The notes under the pieces: generated by a model | Told to the model about the DNA's origin: nothing | Database searches by the model: none | What the model saw: only the letters and a program-made list of their open reading frames with translations | Shown here: positions 17,863 to 26,935 of the stretch, one piece after another | How positions within the stretch are numbered: the first letter of the stretch is position 1 | How the letters are laid out: each line of letters starts with the position of its first letter | Made by a program: the position numbers and the translations under genes | From: CAYNHZ01 sp964397445 | Lineage (GTDB): Bacteria; Bacteroidota; Bacteroidia; Bacteroidales; UBA932 | Direction: 5' to 3' | Assembly: GCA_964397445.1 (NCBI GenBank) | Contig: CAYNHZ010000004.1 | Location: 121,410-185,409 of the forward strand | Length of the DNA stretch: 64,000 nucleotides

Positions 17863-19027
17863 TATATTGGCCTTTAATTAATTTATCAAATCTAATAATC
17901 AGTTTGTCCTTCAATCTTTTAAACTCCTGTCTAATCCTTGCAGCTTCTCTAATTAACTCTTTATCTGACATTTGTCCATAATATTTAACAACAAGATCCT
18001 CATAAGAAACATTATCCAAATAGTGTTCAAAAAACATCTTCAAAGACTCTTCATATCCATTCACCAATCTATTATGAAGAGGGTGTTCTTTGTTATAAAG
18101 GACTACTATCAGATAGTTTCGCAAAGATTCTTCGTCTCTTGTGTCAATATAATTGCAAATATTATAATCTTGTGACTTAAAATTTTCTGGAAGCGATGAT
18201 TCAGTATTAAAGAAATTGTCATCCGAATCCTGAGTCAATGAGTAATTAATCAATTCTATATCAACAGATGGTCTCTTCTTAAGACGAAGAATCTCCCTGT
18301 TTTTATTCTTTATTATCCCAACTGCATAAGATATAATCGACTTCGCATTTACAGGTTTCTGGAGTTTGTCACCGACTACTGCTGCATTTAGGGTAAAACA
18401 GGTATCACTCCATATATCGTGAGTATTATTTTGTCCAGTAATACCAGACATTTGATAACTTAAACCGGCAACTATAGAGTTGAGTTTTGTAAAAACCTTA
18501 CCCCAATAGTAATTAATATTTTTCTTGAGCTCTCCAATAATAAATTGTTCAGACAACGGAAATAACTCGGCAACAATCTCTTTGCAGAATACATTTAGAT
18601 CGGTCGGATTTCCAAATGAGCTAATGTTAGAAAATCTCGAACAATATATCTGATCAAACATCTCATCTGCAAGAGAATAAGAGATAGAATCATTGTCCGG
18701 TGCAAGATATTTATCAGTCTCTGTCCTCCCCTCTCTGCGCAAAAATTTGTACAAATTCTCTACAAGAAGAGATTTTATCAACCTCTCAAAATAGACATTA
18801 TCAATATTATTTCTGCAAAAAATGCTGAACCCCTTCATCCTGAAGTATTCCTTCATCACCCTTGATTTCCATTGTTCAAAAGACTCCCCCTCATCTACTG
18901 AGATTTGTTTTAAGATAAAATCCACTTCGGCATCTATATCTGTAAAAAAACCTAACTGAATCAATCTGCATCGCTCATTCTCTTTTGTAAGAAGTTCTTT
19001 AATATCACGTTTAGATTGCAATTCCAT
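17855..19027 (-). CDS. Divergent sigma-70-like protein (putative)
   Basis: 390 residues from the ATG at 19027 (MELQSKRDIKELLTK), 2 nt after the galE stop; an upstream in-frame start at 19105 would lie inside galE. I recognise no named family. Two segments read like sigma-70 domains. Residues about 199-254 (THDIWSDTCFTLN, then AKSIISYAVGIIKNKNREIL and RLKKRP) resemble region 2, with the (E)D-x2-(Q)-(D/E) core and the I-x2-A-x2-N-x2-R helix. Residues about 299-379 (MFFEHYLDNVSYEDLVVKYY onward, ending EFKRLKDKLI) resemble region 4. The N-terminal roughly 195 residues are unassigned. The overlapping downstream gene encodes an anti-sigma-like membrane protein, which supports the call. Confidence 0.5.
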   Translation of the reverse strand: MELQSKRDIKELLTKENERCRLIQLGFFTDIDAEVDFILKQISVDEGESFEQWKSRVMKEYFRMKGFSIFCRNNIDNVYFERLIKSLLVENLYKFLRREGRTETDKYLAPDNDSISYSLADEMFDQIYCSRFSNISSFGNPTDLNVFCKEIVAELFPLSEQFIIGELKKNINYYWGKVFTKLNSIVAGLSYQMSGITGQNNTHDIWSDTCFTLNAAVVGDKLQKPVNAKSIISYAVGIIKNKNREILRLKKRPSVDIELINYSLTQDSDDNFFNTESSLPENFKSQDYNICNYIDTRDEESLRNYLIVVLYNKEHPLHNRLVNGYEESLKMFFEHYLDNVSYEDLVVKYYGQMSDKELIREAARIRQEFKRLKDKLIIRFDKLIKGQYNG

Positions 19028-19029
19028 TA

Positions 19030-20067
19030 TTATATTCCCCTTAAGTATTTCTCCCACCTCCAAGCCGAATTTAAAATCTCTTCGATTGGTGTAGTGGCAC
19101 TCCATTTTAAGAACTCATTTGCTTTATGCGGATCAGCCCATATCTTAACAACATCTCCATCTCGTCTTGGGGCAAATCTATAATTAAAATCAACCCCTGT
19201 TGACTTAATGAAAGTCTTAACCAATTCAAGAACAGACATACCAGATCCCGTGCCAATATTGTAAGTCTCAAACTGCTCTGCATCAGCATCTTCCAACATC
19301 CTTGAGACAGCAGCAACGTGAGCTTTAGCAAGATCACAAACATAGATATAATCTCGTATACAAGTTCCATCCGGAGTATCATAGTCATTTCCAAATATCA
19401 TCAGCTCTTTTCTCAAACCTGAAGCGGTCTGAACAATATAAGGGACAAGGTTTTGAGGAACCCCGTTTGGCAACTCCCCAATCAATGCAGATGGATGAGC
19501 CCCAATAGGATTAAAATATCTCAATGCTACCACTTTAAGGTGTGGAAAAGCAACAACACAATCTCTCAATATATCTTCACTGATCTGTTTTGTCCTCCCA
19601 TAAGGTGATGTAGCAGGTTTTGTTGGTGCGTCCTCAGTAATAGGTAAATCATTATCTGATGGTTCACCATAGACAGTACAAGATGAAGAGAATACAATAG
19701 CTGCAGAATTCTTTGCCCCCATAAATTTTATCAGATTTAGGAGGGAAATCAAATTATTTTCAAAATACTCTACTGGCCTGTGAACACTCTCTCCAACAGC
19801 CTTGAAAGCTGCAAAATGAACAGCAGCAACAATATCATTATATTGTTCAAATACCCTTCCGAATGAGAAACTGTTACAACAATCCGCTTCAACAAACGGG
19901 ATCCTTTTTCCTAATATTTTTTCCAATCCGTTTAAAACATCAGGGGTAGAATTTGAAAAATTATCTACTCCGACAACATCATATCCGGCTTTAATCAACT
20001 CCACAACAGTATGAGAGCCAATATATCCTGTTGCCCCTGTTATAAGAATACGACCTTTTTTACACAT
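19030..20067 (-). CDS. galE: UDP-glucose 4-epimerase
   Basis: 345 residues. Extended SDR with NAD-binding loop GATGYIGSH (about 10-18), catalytic YGRTK (Tyr-x3-Lys, about 155-159) preceded by the SSSCTVYG substrate loop, and the RYFNPIGAHPS segment characteristic of GalE. It interconverts UDP-glucose and UDP-galactose in the cytoplasm, for sugar catabolism and surface glycans. Two tightly linked genes of unrelated type follow on the same strand, so galE transcription probably continues into the sigma-like gene. Confidence 0.95.
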   Translation of the reverse strand: MCKKGRILITGATGYIGSHTVVELIKAGYDVVGVDNFSNSTPDVLNGLEKILGKRIPFVEADCCNSFSFGRVFEQYNDIVAAVHFAAFKAVGESVHRPVEYFENNLISLLNLIKFMGAKNSAAIVFSSSCTVYGEPSDNDLPITEDAPTKPATSPYGRTKQISEDILRDCVVAFPHLKVVALRYFNPIGAHPSALIGELPNGVPQNLVPYIVQTASGLRKELMIFGNDYDTPDGTCIRDYIYVCDLAKAHVAAVSRMLEDADAEQFETYNIGTGSGMSVLELVKTFIKSTGVDFNYRFAPRRDGDVVKIWADPHKANEFLKWSATTPIEEILNSAWRWEKYLRGI

Positions 20068-20084
20068 TTTAATTAAAATATCTG

Positions 20085-20092
20085 CAAATATA
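20085..20092 (-). promoter_or_regulatory. -7 box of galE
   Basis: On the minus strand this reads TATATTTG, a full match to TAnnTTTG, 17 nt upstream of the galE ATG in the divergent galE/rpiB spacer. Confidence 0.5.
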
Positions 20093-20102
20093 GCCTTTTT
20101 TC

Positions 20103-20118
20103 TAATTTTGTATTTTTG
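20103..20118 (+). promoter_or_regulatory. Tandem -7 boxes upstream of rpiB
   Basis: Two consecutive matches to TAnnTTTG (TAATTTTG at 20103-20110 and TATTTTTG at 20111-20118) lie 30-38 nt before the rpiB ATG. Which one is used cannot be decided from sequence. Confidence 0.5.
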
Positions 20119-20148
20119 TATTTACAAATTTAACTAAACAATAATAAA

Positions 20149-20577
20149 ATGTTAGGTATAGCATCAGACCACGCCGGCTACGAAATGAAAGAGGAATTGA
20201 AAAAGTTTCTCGAACAATCCGGATACTCAATAAAAGATTTTGGAACATACTCACCCGATAGTATGGACTATCCGGATGTAGCACATCCCCTCGCCAAAAG
20301 CGTAGAAAGCGGAGAAGTTGAAAAAGGGATTGCCCTCTGCGGATCAGGAAACGGAATAAGTATGACCTTAAACAAACATCAAAATATCAGAGCTGCATTG
20401 TGCTGGAATAGTGAACTTGCCTCTTTGGCAAGAGCTCATAACGATGCTAACATCGTATCACTTCCCGCCCGATTTATCTCAATAGAGACAGCAAAAGAGA
20501 TAGTTACAACATTTTTAAACACTGACTTCGAAGGGGGCAGACACCAACGACGTGTTGATAAAATAGCTTGTAAATAG
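20149..20577 (+). CDS. rpiB: Ribose-5-phosphate isomerase B
   Basis: 142 residues. RpiB interconverts ribose 5-phosphate and ribulose 5-phosphate in the pentose phosphate pathway. The N-terminal motif IASDHAGYEMK (4-14) and the active-site loop LCGSGNGISM (about 63-72, with the conserved Cys as general base) are present. Length is normal. The stop codon is immediately followed by the truB ATG, so the two genes are cotranscribed. Confidence 0.95.
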   Translation: MLGIASDHAGYEMKEELKKFLEQSGYSIKDFGTYSPDSMDYPDVAHPLAKSVESGEVEKGIALCGSGNGISMTLNKHQNIRAALCWNSELASLARAHNDANIVSLPARFISIETAKEIVTTFLNTDFEGGRHQRRVDKIACK

Positions 20578-21327
20578 ATGAAAAACAACACCTTTATAAC
20601 TATCGGGAAAGATAATCTTTCCCCGCTCTCTCAAAATTTTGAAGAGTATTCAGAAGGTATTGTTTTGGTTTTAGATAAACCATATCAATGGACATCGGCA
20701 GATGCCGTCAGAAAATTGAAATTCAGACTACAACGCCACTTTAATATTAAAAATATCAAAGTTGGACACGCAGGGACACTTGACCCCCTCGCAACAGGTA
20801 TTTTATTGATTTGCATAGGGAAAGCAACAAAACAAGCTGAAAATCTGCAATCTGAAAGAAAAGAGTATATTGCAGAGATCTGCTTTGGATCCACGACCCC
20901 CTCATTCGACCTTGAAAAAGAAGTAGATGAGATATTTCCCTACGAACACATAACAATTGATGATATTCAAACTATTTTACCCACATTTCTTGGTGAGCAA
21001 CAACAGATTCCCCCAATCTACTCCGCAAAATTCATAGATGGGATGCGTGCATACGAGAGGGCCCGACAAGGGGAGATGATCGAGTTGAAATCCTCCACGA
21101 TTAATATTTATGGTATAGAGTTATTAGAATATACAGCCCCGAAATTGAGAGTACGGATAGAGTGTAGTAAGGGAACATATATAAGAGCCTTCGCAAGAGA
21201 TATTGGAGCTCGATTAAACAGTGGTGCACATTTGACCGCCCTTAAAAGGACATCTTCTGGATTATTCACTATCAATCAATCCTTTACAATGGAGGAATCT
21301 GATATTTTATTTAAAAAAAGTGTATAA
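20578..21327 (+). CDS. truB: tRNA pseudouridine-55 synthase TruB
   Basis: 249 residues. It converts U55 of the T-loop of tRNAs to pseudouridine. The catalytic motif GHAGTLDPLATG holds the nucleophilic Asp (about residue 69), followed by the KATK segment and the CSKGTYIRAFARDIG motif of the C-terminal half. The truB-queA order seen here recurs in Bacteroidales. Confidence 0.95.
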   Translation: MKNNTFITIGKDNLSPLSQNFEEYSEGIVLVLDKPYQWTSADAVRKLKFRLQRHFNIKNIKVGHAGTLDPLATGILLICIGKATKQAENLQSERKEYIAEICFGSTTPSFDLEKEVDEIFPYEHITIDDIQTILPTFLGEQQQIPPIYSAKFIDGMRAYERARQGEMIELKSSTINIYGIELLEYTAPKLRVRIECSKGTYIRAFARDIGARLNSGAHLTALKRTSSGLFTINQSFTMEESDILFKKSV

Positions 21328-21385
21328 TTTTTTCTATTTTTAAAATTATTGAAACTTTTTTAAAAATAATTCGTATAAGGAAAGT

Positions 21386-22435
21386 ATGAGACTTTCACAA
21401 TTCAATTTCAATCTGACAAGCGATCAGATAGCAAAGTATCCGTCCAATTACAGAGACGAATCAAGATTAATGATATTAAATAAAAAAACAGGTGAAATAG
21501 CACACACCGTTTTTAAAGATTTAATAAACTATTGCGATGAGGGAGACCTCTTTGTGTTTAACGACACTAAAGTATTTCCTGCAAGACTAAGGGGGAATAA
21601 AGAAAAAACGGGGGCTGAAATAGAGGTTTTTCTCTTGAGAGAGCTCAATAAAGAACAACGCTTATGGGATGTTCTTGTTGATCCTGCAAGAAAAATCAGG
21701 ATTGGTAATAAATTGTATTTCGGTGAGAACGACTCACTCGTAGCTGAGGTTATCGATAACACCACCTCAAGAGGCAGGACTCTCAGATTCCTCTTTGACG
21801 GAAAATATGAAGAGTTTAAAGATACTTTGTACCAAATAGGTGAGATTCCTATTCCAAAATGGATCCGTAATACAGCAGAAGATATTGATACAGAGAGATT
21901 CCAAACCATTTATGCTGAAAAAGAGGGGGCAGTTGCATCTCCAGCAGCAGGGCTTCATTTCAGCCGCGAACTTTTCAAAAGAATGGAAATCAAAGGGGTG
22001 AACAATACTAAAATTACTCTCCATATGGGACTTGGTAATTTTAGGACAGTCGATGTTGAAGATCTTTCCAAACACAAGATGGACTCCGAACAAGTTGTAA
22101 TTACAGAAGAGTCATCAAATCTGATAAATAAAACTAAAAAAAGTGGTAATAAGGTGTTTGCTGTCGGCGTTACAGTAGCAAGGGCCATTGAGACCCCCGT
22201 CACAACCCTGAATGAGGTTAAACCTTTCGAAGGGTGGACTAATAAATTTATTTTTCCCCCCTATCAGTTCTCGATTCCTGATGCTATGATCACCAATTTT
22301 CATCTACCATACTCCACTATGCTTATGTCTGTTGCCGCATTTGGCGGATACAACAATGTTATGAAAGCATACAAAATCGCCCTCGATGAAGGGTATCGAT
22401 TCGGCACCTATGGTGATGCAATGCTAATTATTTGA
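21386..22435 (+). CDS. queA: S-adenosylmethionine:tRNA ribosyltransferase-isomerase QueA
   Basis: 349 residues. QueA transfers the ribosyl group of SAM to preQ1 in tRNA to make epoxyqueuosine. Recognisable segments are IAKYPSNYRDESRLM, NDTKVFPARLRG, EGAVASPAAGLHFS and ITNFHLPYSTMLM. Length and ends are normal. It shares its strand and probably its transcript with rpiB-truB; the 58-nt gap is very A/T-rich. Confidence 0.95.
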   Translation: MRLSQFNFNLTSDQIAKYPSNYRDESRLMILNKKTGEIAHTVFKDLINYCDEGDLFVFNDTKVFPARLRGNKEKTGAEIEVFLLRELNKEQRLWDVLVDPARKIRIGNKLYFGENDSLVAEVIDNTTSRGRTLRFLFDGKYEEFKDTLYQIGEIPIPKWIRNTAEDIDTERFQTIYAEKEGAVASPAAGLHFSRELFKRMEIKGVNNTKITLHMGLGNFRTVDVEDLSKHKMDSEQVVITEESSNLINKTKKSGNKVFAVGVTVARAIETPVTTLNEVKPFEGWTNKFIFPPYQFSIPDAMITNFHLPYSTMLMSVAAFGGYNNVMKAYKIALDEGYRFGTYGDAMLII

Positions 22436-22500
22436 TCGATTTTTTCTAATATTTGTTTTTTTGGGGTAACTTCTATACAATTTCCCTCTATTTTAGCACA

Positions 22501-23616
22501 ATGGAATATGGAGAATTGGTATATGCGTGTGCCCTAAATCGCATCTTTAATTACAATTGTAAGTGGGCAAAAACACTTTTTGATCATTTCCCTATACCGA
22601 GCACCCCTTTTTCTCTCTCAAGAAAAGAGCTTTGCGGAGTATTTGGGAAACAATCTCATTATGTTGATGACTTATTGGATAAGAACTTTATCGAAAAGGG
22701 GTACCAAGATACAAGATGGGCTGAGAGGGTTGGTGTTAATATAATATATATAGGTGATTCCATTTTCCCAAAACGATTAAAAGAGTGCCCTGATTCACCG
22801 ATTATCTTATTTTACAAGGGTAACTCCGACCTCAATGCAGAGAGGATAATCTCCATTGTCGGGACAAGAAGTGCAAACGAGTATGGAAAAGAGTGTTGTC
22901 GAAAAATTATTCGGGGACTCTCCTCGCTCGAAAAGAAACCTATCATTGTCAGTGGACTTGCCTATGGAATAGATATTTGCGCCCATATTTGTGCATTAGA
23001 ATACGGGCTCGATACTATAGGGGTAATGGCAACCGGTTTGGATGATATCTATCCGAGATTTCATCGAGACATCGCAAATAAAATGACCACACAAGGGGGA
23101 ATTATCTCTGACTTTCCACCAAATTCCACACCGATCAAGATAAACTTCCTACGGAGAAACAGAATAATAGCAGGTCTTTCAGATGCCACTTTACTTGTTC
23201 AATCAAATATAAATGGTGGTGGTATAATCACATCAAAGATTGCCAACTCCTACTCAAGGGAGGTATTTGCTATTCCGGGTAGGATAACAGATGAGAGTTC
23301 ACTTGGGTGCAATATGTTGATAGGTAACTGTATTGCAAATATCGTCAATGATGAAGAATCAATACTAAAAACAATGAACTGGGAAAATACTAACAATAAG
23401 AAAGTTGTAACTTTTACCCAAATAATATTTGACTCTGATGATGAGATAACACGAAATATTTTATTAGCTTTATCCTCCCAATTAACATTAGACATTGATA
23501 CCCTATTCGAAATTGTGAAGGGAGATTATAATGATTTTATCACAAAAATAACCTCTCTCGAACTTGATAATAGGATATCGTCTGATGTAAGTGGAAGATA
23601 CAGAGCCGTTTTATAA
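22501..23616 (+). CDS. dprA: DNA processing protein DprA (Smf)
   Basis: 371 residues from the ATG at 22501 (MEYGELVYACALNR); an in-frame ATG at 22453 adds 16 residues with no family similarity. DprA loads RecA on incoming single-stranded DNA in natural transformation. The Rossmann-like core is visible: SIVGTRSANEYG, SGLAYGIDICAH, GVMATGLDDIYP, DFPPNSTPIKINFLRRNRII and EVFAIPGRI. A C-terminal winged-helix-like stretch follows (about 310-371). A TATTTTAG stretch ends 4 nt before the ATG and might serve as a weak -7 box. Confidence 0.93.
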   Translation: MEYGELVYACALNRIFNYNCKWAKTLFDHFPIPSTPFSLSRKELCGVFGKQSHYVDDLLDKNFIEKGYQDTRWAERVGVNIIYIGDSIFPKRLKECPDSPIILFYKGNSDLNAERIISIVGTRSANEYGKECCRKIIRGLSSLEKKPIIVSGLAYGIDICAHICALEYGLDTIGVMATGLDDIYPRFHRDIANKMTTQGGIISDFPPNSTPIKINFLRRNRIIAGLSDATLLVQSNINGGGIITSKIANSYSREVFAIPGRITDESSLGCNMLIGNCIANIVNDEESILKTMNWENTNNKKVVTFTQIIFDSDDEITRNILLALSSQLTLDIDTLFEIVKGDYNDFITKITSLELDNRISSDVSGRYRAVL

Positions 23617-24389
23617 TGATTGATACACATACACATATTTACGATACCGCATTTGACGAAGATTTTAGCAGTGTAGTCTCAAGGGCGAAGGGGGCTGGGT
23701 TAAAGGGACTGATCCTTCCAAGCATAGATAGCACCTATTATGATAGGATGATAAAATGCCACGAAAGTATTGCAGATTTCTCTTCAATGGCCATAGGATT
23801 GCACCCCACCTCGGTAAAAGGAGATTGGAAAAATGAGCTCGCATTTATGGAGTCCAAGATCGACAAAGAGAATTTCGTGGCGATAGGAGAGATCGGTATT
23901 GACCGATATTGGTCCAAAGAGTATATTTCTGAACAAAAAGAGGTTTTTCTCCGTCAGATTAATTTGGCTACCGAAAGGGGACTCCCCATTATAATTCACG
24001 CAAGAGAGGCTACAGAGGAGATATTCAATGTTCTTGATATCGCCACAAACCAAACAGGGAGATCTATTAAAGGGGTTTTCCACGCATATTCCGGGAGTTA
24101 TGACACCTATAAACGAATTAAAAGTTTCGGCAACTTCAAAGTGGGTATAGGCGGAGTGGCTACATATAAAAACGCTTCAATCGCAACATCCTTACAATCA
24201 ATCCCTTTAGAAGACATTGTATTAGAAACCGACTCTCCTTGGCTAACCCCTGTTCCGTTTAGGGGGAAGAGAAACGAACCATCATACCTTATATATGTTG
24301 TTGAAAAAATAGCATCAATAAAAGGGATCACCTCAGAAGAGGTGATTGAGACAACTACTCAAAACACCCGTTCACTATTTAAATTATGA
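23616..24389 (+). CDS. tatD: TatD-family metal-dependent deoxyribonuclease
   Basis: 257 residues, TIM-barrel amidohydrolase-superfamily nuclease. Metal-binding motifs are DTHTHIYD at the N terminus (3-10), GEIGIDRYW (about 91-99), IIHAREA, FHAYSG and LETDSPWLTP near the C terminus. Family members are 3'-exonucleases on damaged DNA, and some act on other substrates. The start overlaps the dprA stop by 1 nt. Confidence 0.92.
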   Translation: MIDTHTHIYDTAFDEDFSSVVSRAKGAGLKGLILPSIDSTYYDRMIKCHESIADFSSMAIGLHPTSVKGDWKNELAFMESKIDKENFVAIGEIGIDRYWSKEYISEQKEVFLRQINLATERGLPIIIHAREATEEIFNVLDIATNQTGRSIKGVFHAYSGSYDTYKRIKSFGNFKVGIGGVATYKNASIATSLQSIPLEDIVLETDSPWLTPVPFRGKRNEPSYLIYVVEKIASIKGITSEEVIETTTQNTRSLFKL

Positions 24390-24420
24390 TAAAAACACCT
24401 TTGTTTATATACAAAACCTT

Positions 24421-25461
24421 ATGAAACACACTACATCGATACTACTAATATATACAGGTGGAACCATCGGGATGAAACAAGATCCGGTGACCTCTGCACT
24501 AAGTCCGTTTGATTTCTCACAAATAATGGAAGAGGTCCCCGAACTAAAAAAATTTGGTTACAACCTCGACTCCCTCTCATTCTCTCCTGTAATTGACTCC
24601 TCTGATGTTAATATCCCTTTCTGGATTCATTTGGTAGAGATTATAAAAGATAATTACCTGAATTATGATGGGTTCGTAATCTTACACGGCACTGATACAA
24701 TGTCATATACAGCCTCAGCTCTGAGTTTTATGTTTGAAAATCTTGAGAAGCCTGTTATTCTTACCGGCAGCCAACTCCCCATTGGGATGTTGAGAACAGA
24801 CGGAAAGGAAAATCTTATTTCATCGATAGAGATAGCAGCTTCGAAACGGGAAGATGGGAAGCCGATGGTTCCGGAAGTTTGTATTTACTTTGAAAGTCAA
24901 TTATATAGAGGAAATCGTACTACAAAATACAACTCTGAAAACTTCAGAGCATTTCGTTCTGCAAACTCCCCTGTTCTTGCAGAGGTGGGGATACACATCA
25001 AGTTTAACACATCTATAATCAGATACCCAAAAATATGGGGAGAGGAGCTCTCAATCAGTACAAAAATGGATACCAATTTGGTAATATTGAAGATTATCCC
25101 CGGGATCCAAAAGAATGTAATAGAGAGTATCACCCATATCTCCGGACTTAGAGCTATCATCATAGAAACATACGGATCTGGTAACGCACCCACAGAAAAA
25201 TGGTTTATTCAACTATTGGAGGAGGCGGTAAACAGAGGAATAATTATCATAAACATAACCCAATGTCACGCAGGAGGGGTCGATATGGATGCTTATGCGA
25301 CAGGAAAATCGCTAAAAAACATCGGAATTATTAGCGGACACGATAGTACCACAGAAGCAGCAGTTGCAAAATTATATTATTTAATGGGACAAAATATTGA
25401 TAATAACCATATTAAGCATTTGCTCGAAAAAAATTATAGAGGAGAAATAACTAAAATGTAG
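24421..25461 (+). CDS. ansA: Type I (cytoplasmic-type) L-asparaginase
   Basis: 346 residues from the ATG at 24421 (MKHTTSILLIYTGGTIGMKQ). A longer in-frame start at 24346 lies inside tatD and was rejected. The first catalytic triad motif is YTGGTIG (about 11-17) and the second is VILHGTDTMSYTASAL. The enzyme hydrolyses asparagine to aspartate and ammonia. No signal peptide is seen, which favours a cytoplasmic enzyme. asnS elsewhere in the window uses the opposite pair of metabolites. Confidence 0.92.
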   Translation: MKHTTSILLIYTGGTIGMKQDPVTSALSPFDFSQIMEEVPELKKFGYNLDSLSFSPVIDSSDVNIPFWIHLVEIIKDNYLNYDGFVILHGTDTMSYTASALSFMFENLEKPVILTGSQLPIGMLRTDGKENLISSIEIAASKREDGKPMVPEVCIYFESQLYRGNRTTKYNSENFRAFRSANSPVLAEVGIHIKFNTSIIRYPKIWGEELSISTKMDTNLVILKIIPGIQKNVIESITHISGLRAIIIETYGSGNAPTEKWFIQLLEEAVNRGIIIINITQCHAGGVDMDAYATGKSLKNIGIISGHDSTTEAAVAKLYYLMGQNIDNNHIKHLLEKNYRGEITKM

Positions 25462-25482
25462 TTTTATTAGAAAATATTTTCT

Positions 25483-25490
25483 TAAATTTG
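25483..25490 (+). promoter_or_regulatory. -7 box of the tRNA-Ser gene
   Basis: TAAATTTG is a full match to TAnnTTTG, 28 nt upstream of the mature tRNA 5' end. A T-rich TTTT stretch about 20 nt further upstream could serve as the -33 element. Confidence 0.5.
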
Positions 25491-25518
25491 ACGATATTTT
25501 GTTGAGAAGTGGGATTTA

Positions 25519-25606
25519 GGAGAGGTGGCCGAGTGGTCGAAGGCGCGCGCCTGGAAAGTGCGTAAGTTCCAAAAGGGCTTCGCGGGTTCGAATCCCGCCT
25601 TCTCCG
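25519..25606 (+). tRNA. tRNA-Ser (anticodon GGA)
   Basis: 88 nt with a 7-bp acceptor stem (25519-25525 pairing with 25599-25605, one G-U), discriminator G at 25606 and a T-arm with GGGTTCGAATCCC. The anticodon loop holds GGA at 25553-25555, flanked by a 5-bp stem, and the long variable arm is typical of serine tRNAs. It reads UCC and UCU. The 3' CCA is not encoded. Confidence 0.95.
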
Positions 25607-25683
25607 CATAAAAAAAGGAATTAGTATATAAGAAACTATAACTATTTAATAATTTGTTTAATAATTAATCATTCAAAAATTTT

Positions 25684-26463
25684 ATGAAAAAATTTTTCAT
25701 GTTTTTGGCAGTTATTGGTCTGATGACTATCTCTGCACAATATGCATCAGCACAAACAGATGAGGTTGCAACCCAGGCAACCACCGAAGCGTCTGCCACT
25801 CCTACTATCACAGAAGAGGCACCAGCAGAAGTTCCTATTCACCAAGCAATTAAATCAAAATTCATCGAAGGTGGTGCCGGTTTTATGGCTACAATCCTTG
25901 CCTGCTTGATTTTTGGTTTGGCTATTGCAATCGAAAGAATTATTTACCTTAATATGGCTACCACCAACACCGAAAAGCTTCTTGCTAAGGTTGAAGAGGC
26001 TCTTGCACAAGGTGGAGTTGAAGCAGCTAAAGAGGTTTGCCGCAATACTCGCGGACCTGTTGCTTCTATATTCTATCAAGGTCTTCTCCGTATGGATCAA
26101 GGACTTGAGGCTGTTGAGAAAAGTATCGTTTCTTATGGTTCTGTTCAAATGGGACAACTTGAAAATGGTCTTTCTTGGATCACCCTTTTCATAGCAGTTG
26201 CACCTATGTTGGGATTTATGGGAACAGTTATCGGTATGATTATGGCATTTGACGATATTCAAGCTGCCGGTGATATCTCTCCTACCCTTGTAGCTGGTGG
26301 TATGAAAGTGGCTTTGATCACAACAGTGGGTGGTCTTATCGTTGCTATCATTCTTCAATTTTTCTATAACTACCTTGTTTCTAAAGTTGACCAAATCGTT
26401 TCTTCTATGGAAGATTCTTCGATTTCATTAGTTGACTTACTTGTTAAATTTAACAATAAGTAG
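25684..26463 (+). CDS. exbB: ExbB/TolQ-type proton channel protein
   Basis: 259 residues. An N-terminal signal-like segment (1-24, MKKFFMFLAVIGLMTISAQY) and a Thr/Ala/Glu-rich stretch precede the MotA/TolQ/ExbB core. Membrane segments lie at about 66-85, 160-185 and 205-235, with GLLRMDQGLEAVEKSI in the cytoplasmic loop and APMLGFMGTVIGMIMAF at the pore. With ExbD it uses the proton gradient to energise TonB-dependent outer-membrane uptake. First gene of a four-gene set. Confidence 0.93.
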   Translation: MKKFFMFLAVIGLMTISAQYASAQTDEVATQATTEASATPTITEEAPAEVPIHQAIKSKFIEGGAGFMATILACLIFGLAIAIERIIYLNMATTNTEKLLAKVEEALAQGGVEAAKEVCRNTRGPVASIFYQGLLRMDQGLEAVEKSIVSYGSVQMGQLENGLSWITLFIAVAPMLGFMGTVIGMIMAFDDIQAAGDISPTLVAGGMKVALITTVGGLIVAIILQFFYNYLVSKVDQIVSSMEDSSISLVDLLVKFNNK

Positions 26464-26472
26464 TATATAACT

Positions 26473-26931
26473 ATGTCTAAATTTGCAAAAATATTACTAT
26501 ATACCCTTCTCGGCTTGTGTGCGTTGGTAGTGATTCTGTTCTATGTACAGAACTCTTCCGGAGTATTCGGCTTAGATAATTTAAAATGGGTAATGTCCAA
26601 CCTCTCAATGGTGGATGGACTGATATGGTGTACATATCTGCTCTCCTTTGTCTCTATTCTTTTAGTAATTATTATGTCTATCTACACAATGGCAATCAAC
26701 CCTAAGTCCATTAAAAAAGCAGGCATAACTCTACTAATTGCATTAGTGGTAATAGGTATATCTTATTTATTTGCTTCAGGAAATGAAGTTACTGTAAATG
26801 TAACTACTCCTCCAAGTAAAGCTACTTTTAAACTAACAGATACAGGTTTGTTGATTACCTACATTTTAGCAGCAGTTTCAGTATTGGCGCTAATTTTCGG
26901 AGGTATCAGAAAAATCATACAGAATAGATAA
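26473..26931 (+). CDS. Small four-helix membrane protein of the ExbB/ExbD set
   Basis: 152 residues with four predicted membrane segments (about 5-26, 44-72, 83-98 and 124-147). I recognise no named domain. A small membrane protein in this position between exbB and the two exbD genes recurs in Bacteroidota, so a structural or assembly role in the TonB energising complex is inferred from context only. Gaps to its neighbours are 9 and 4 nt. Confidence 0.7.
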   Translation: MSKFAKILLYTLLGLCALVVILFYVQNSSGVFGLDNLKWVMSNLSMVDGLIWCTYLLSFVSILLVIIMSIYTMAINPKSIKKAGITLLIALVVIGISYLFASGNEVTVNVTTPPSKATFKLTDTGLLITYILAAVSVLALIFGGIRKIIQNR

Positions 26932-26935
26932 TAAT

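Noticed and set aside
19028..19105. Longer N terminus for the sigma-like protein starting at 19105
   Set aside because: It would lie inside galE; the ATG at 19027 directly after the galE stop is the more natural start.
21335..21368. 11-bp inverted repeat between truB and queA as a terminator
   Set aside because: Both arms are pure A/T, giving a very weak hairpin, and the two genes are expected to be cotranscribed.
25855..26394. Antisense reading frame of 179 codons over exbB
   Set aside because: It is the mirror of a highly conserved gene, is Cys/His-rich in a way typical of antisense frames, and has no promoter or family features.
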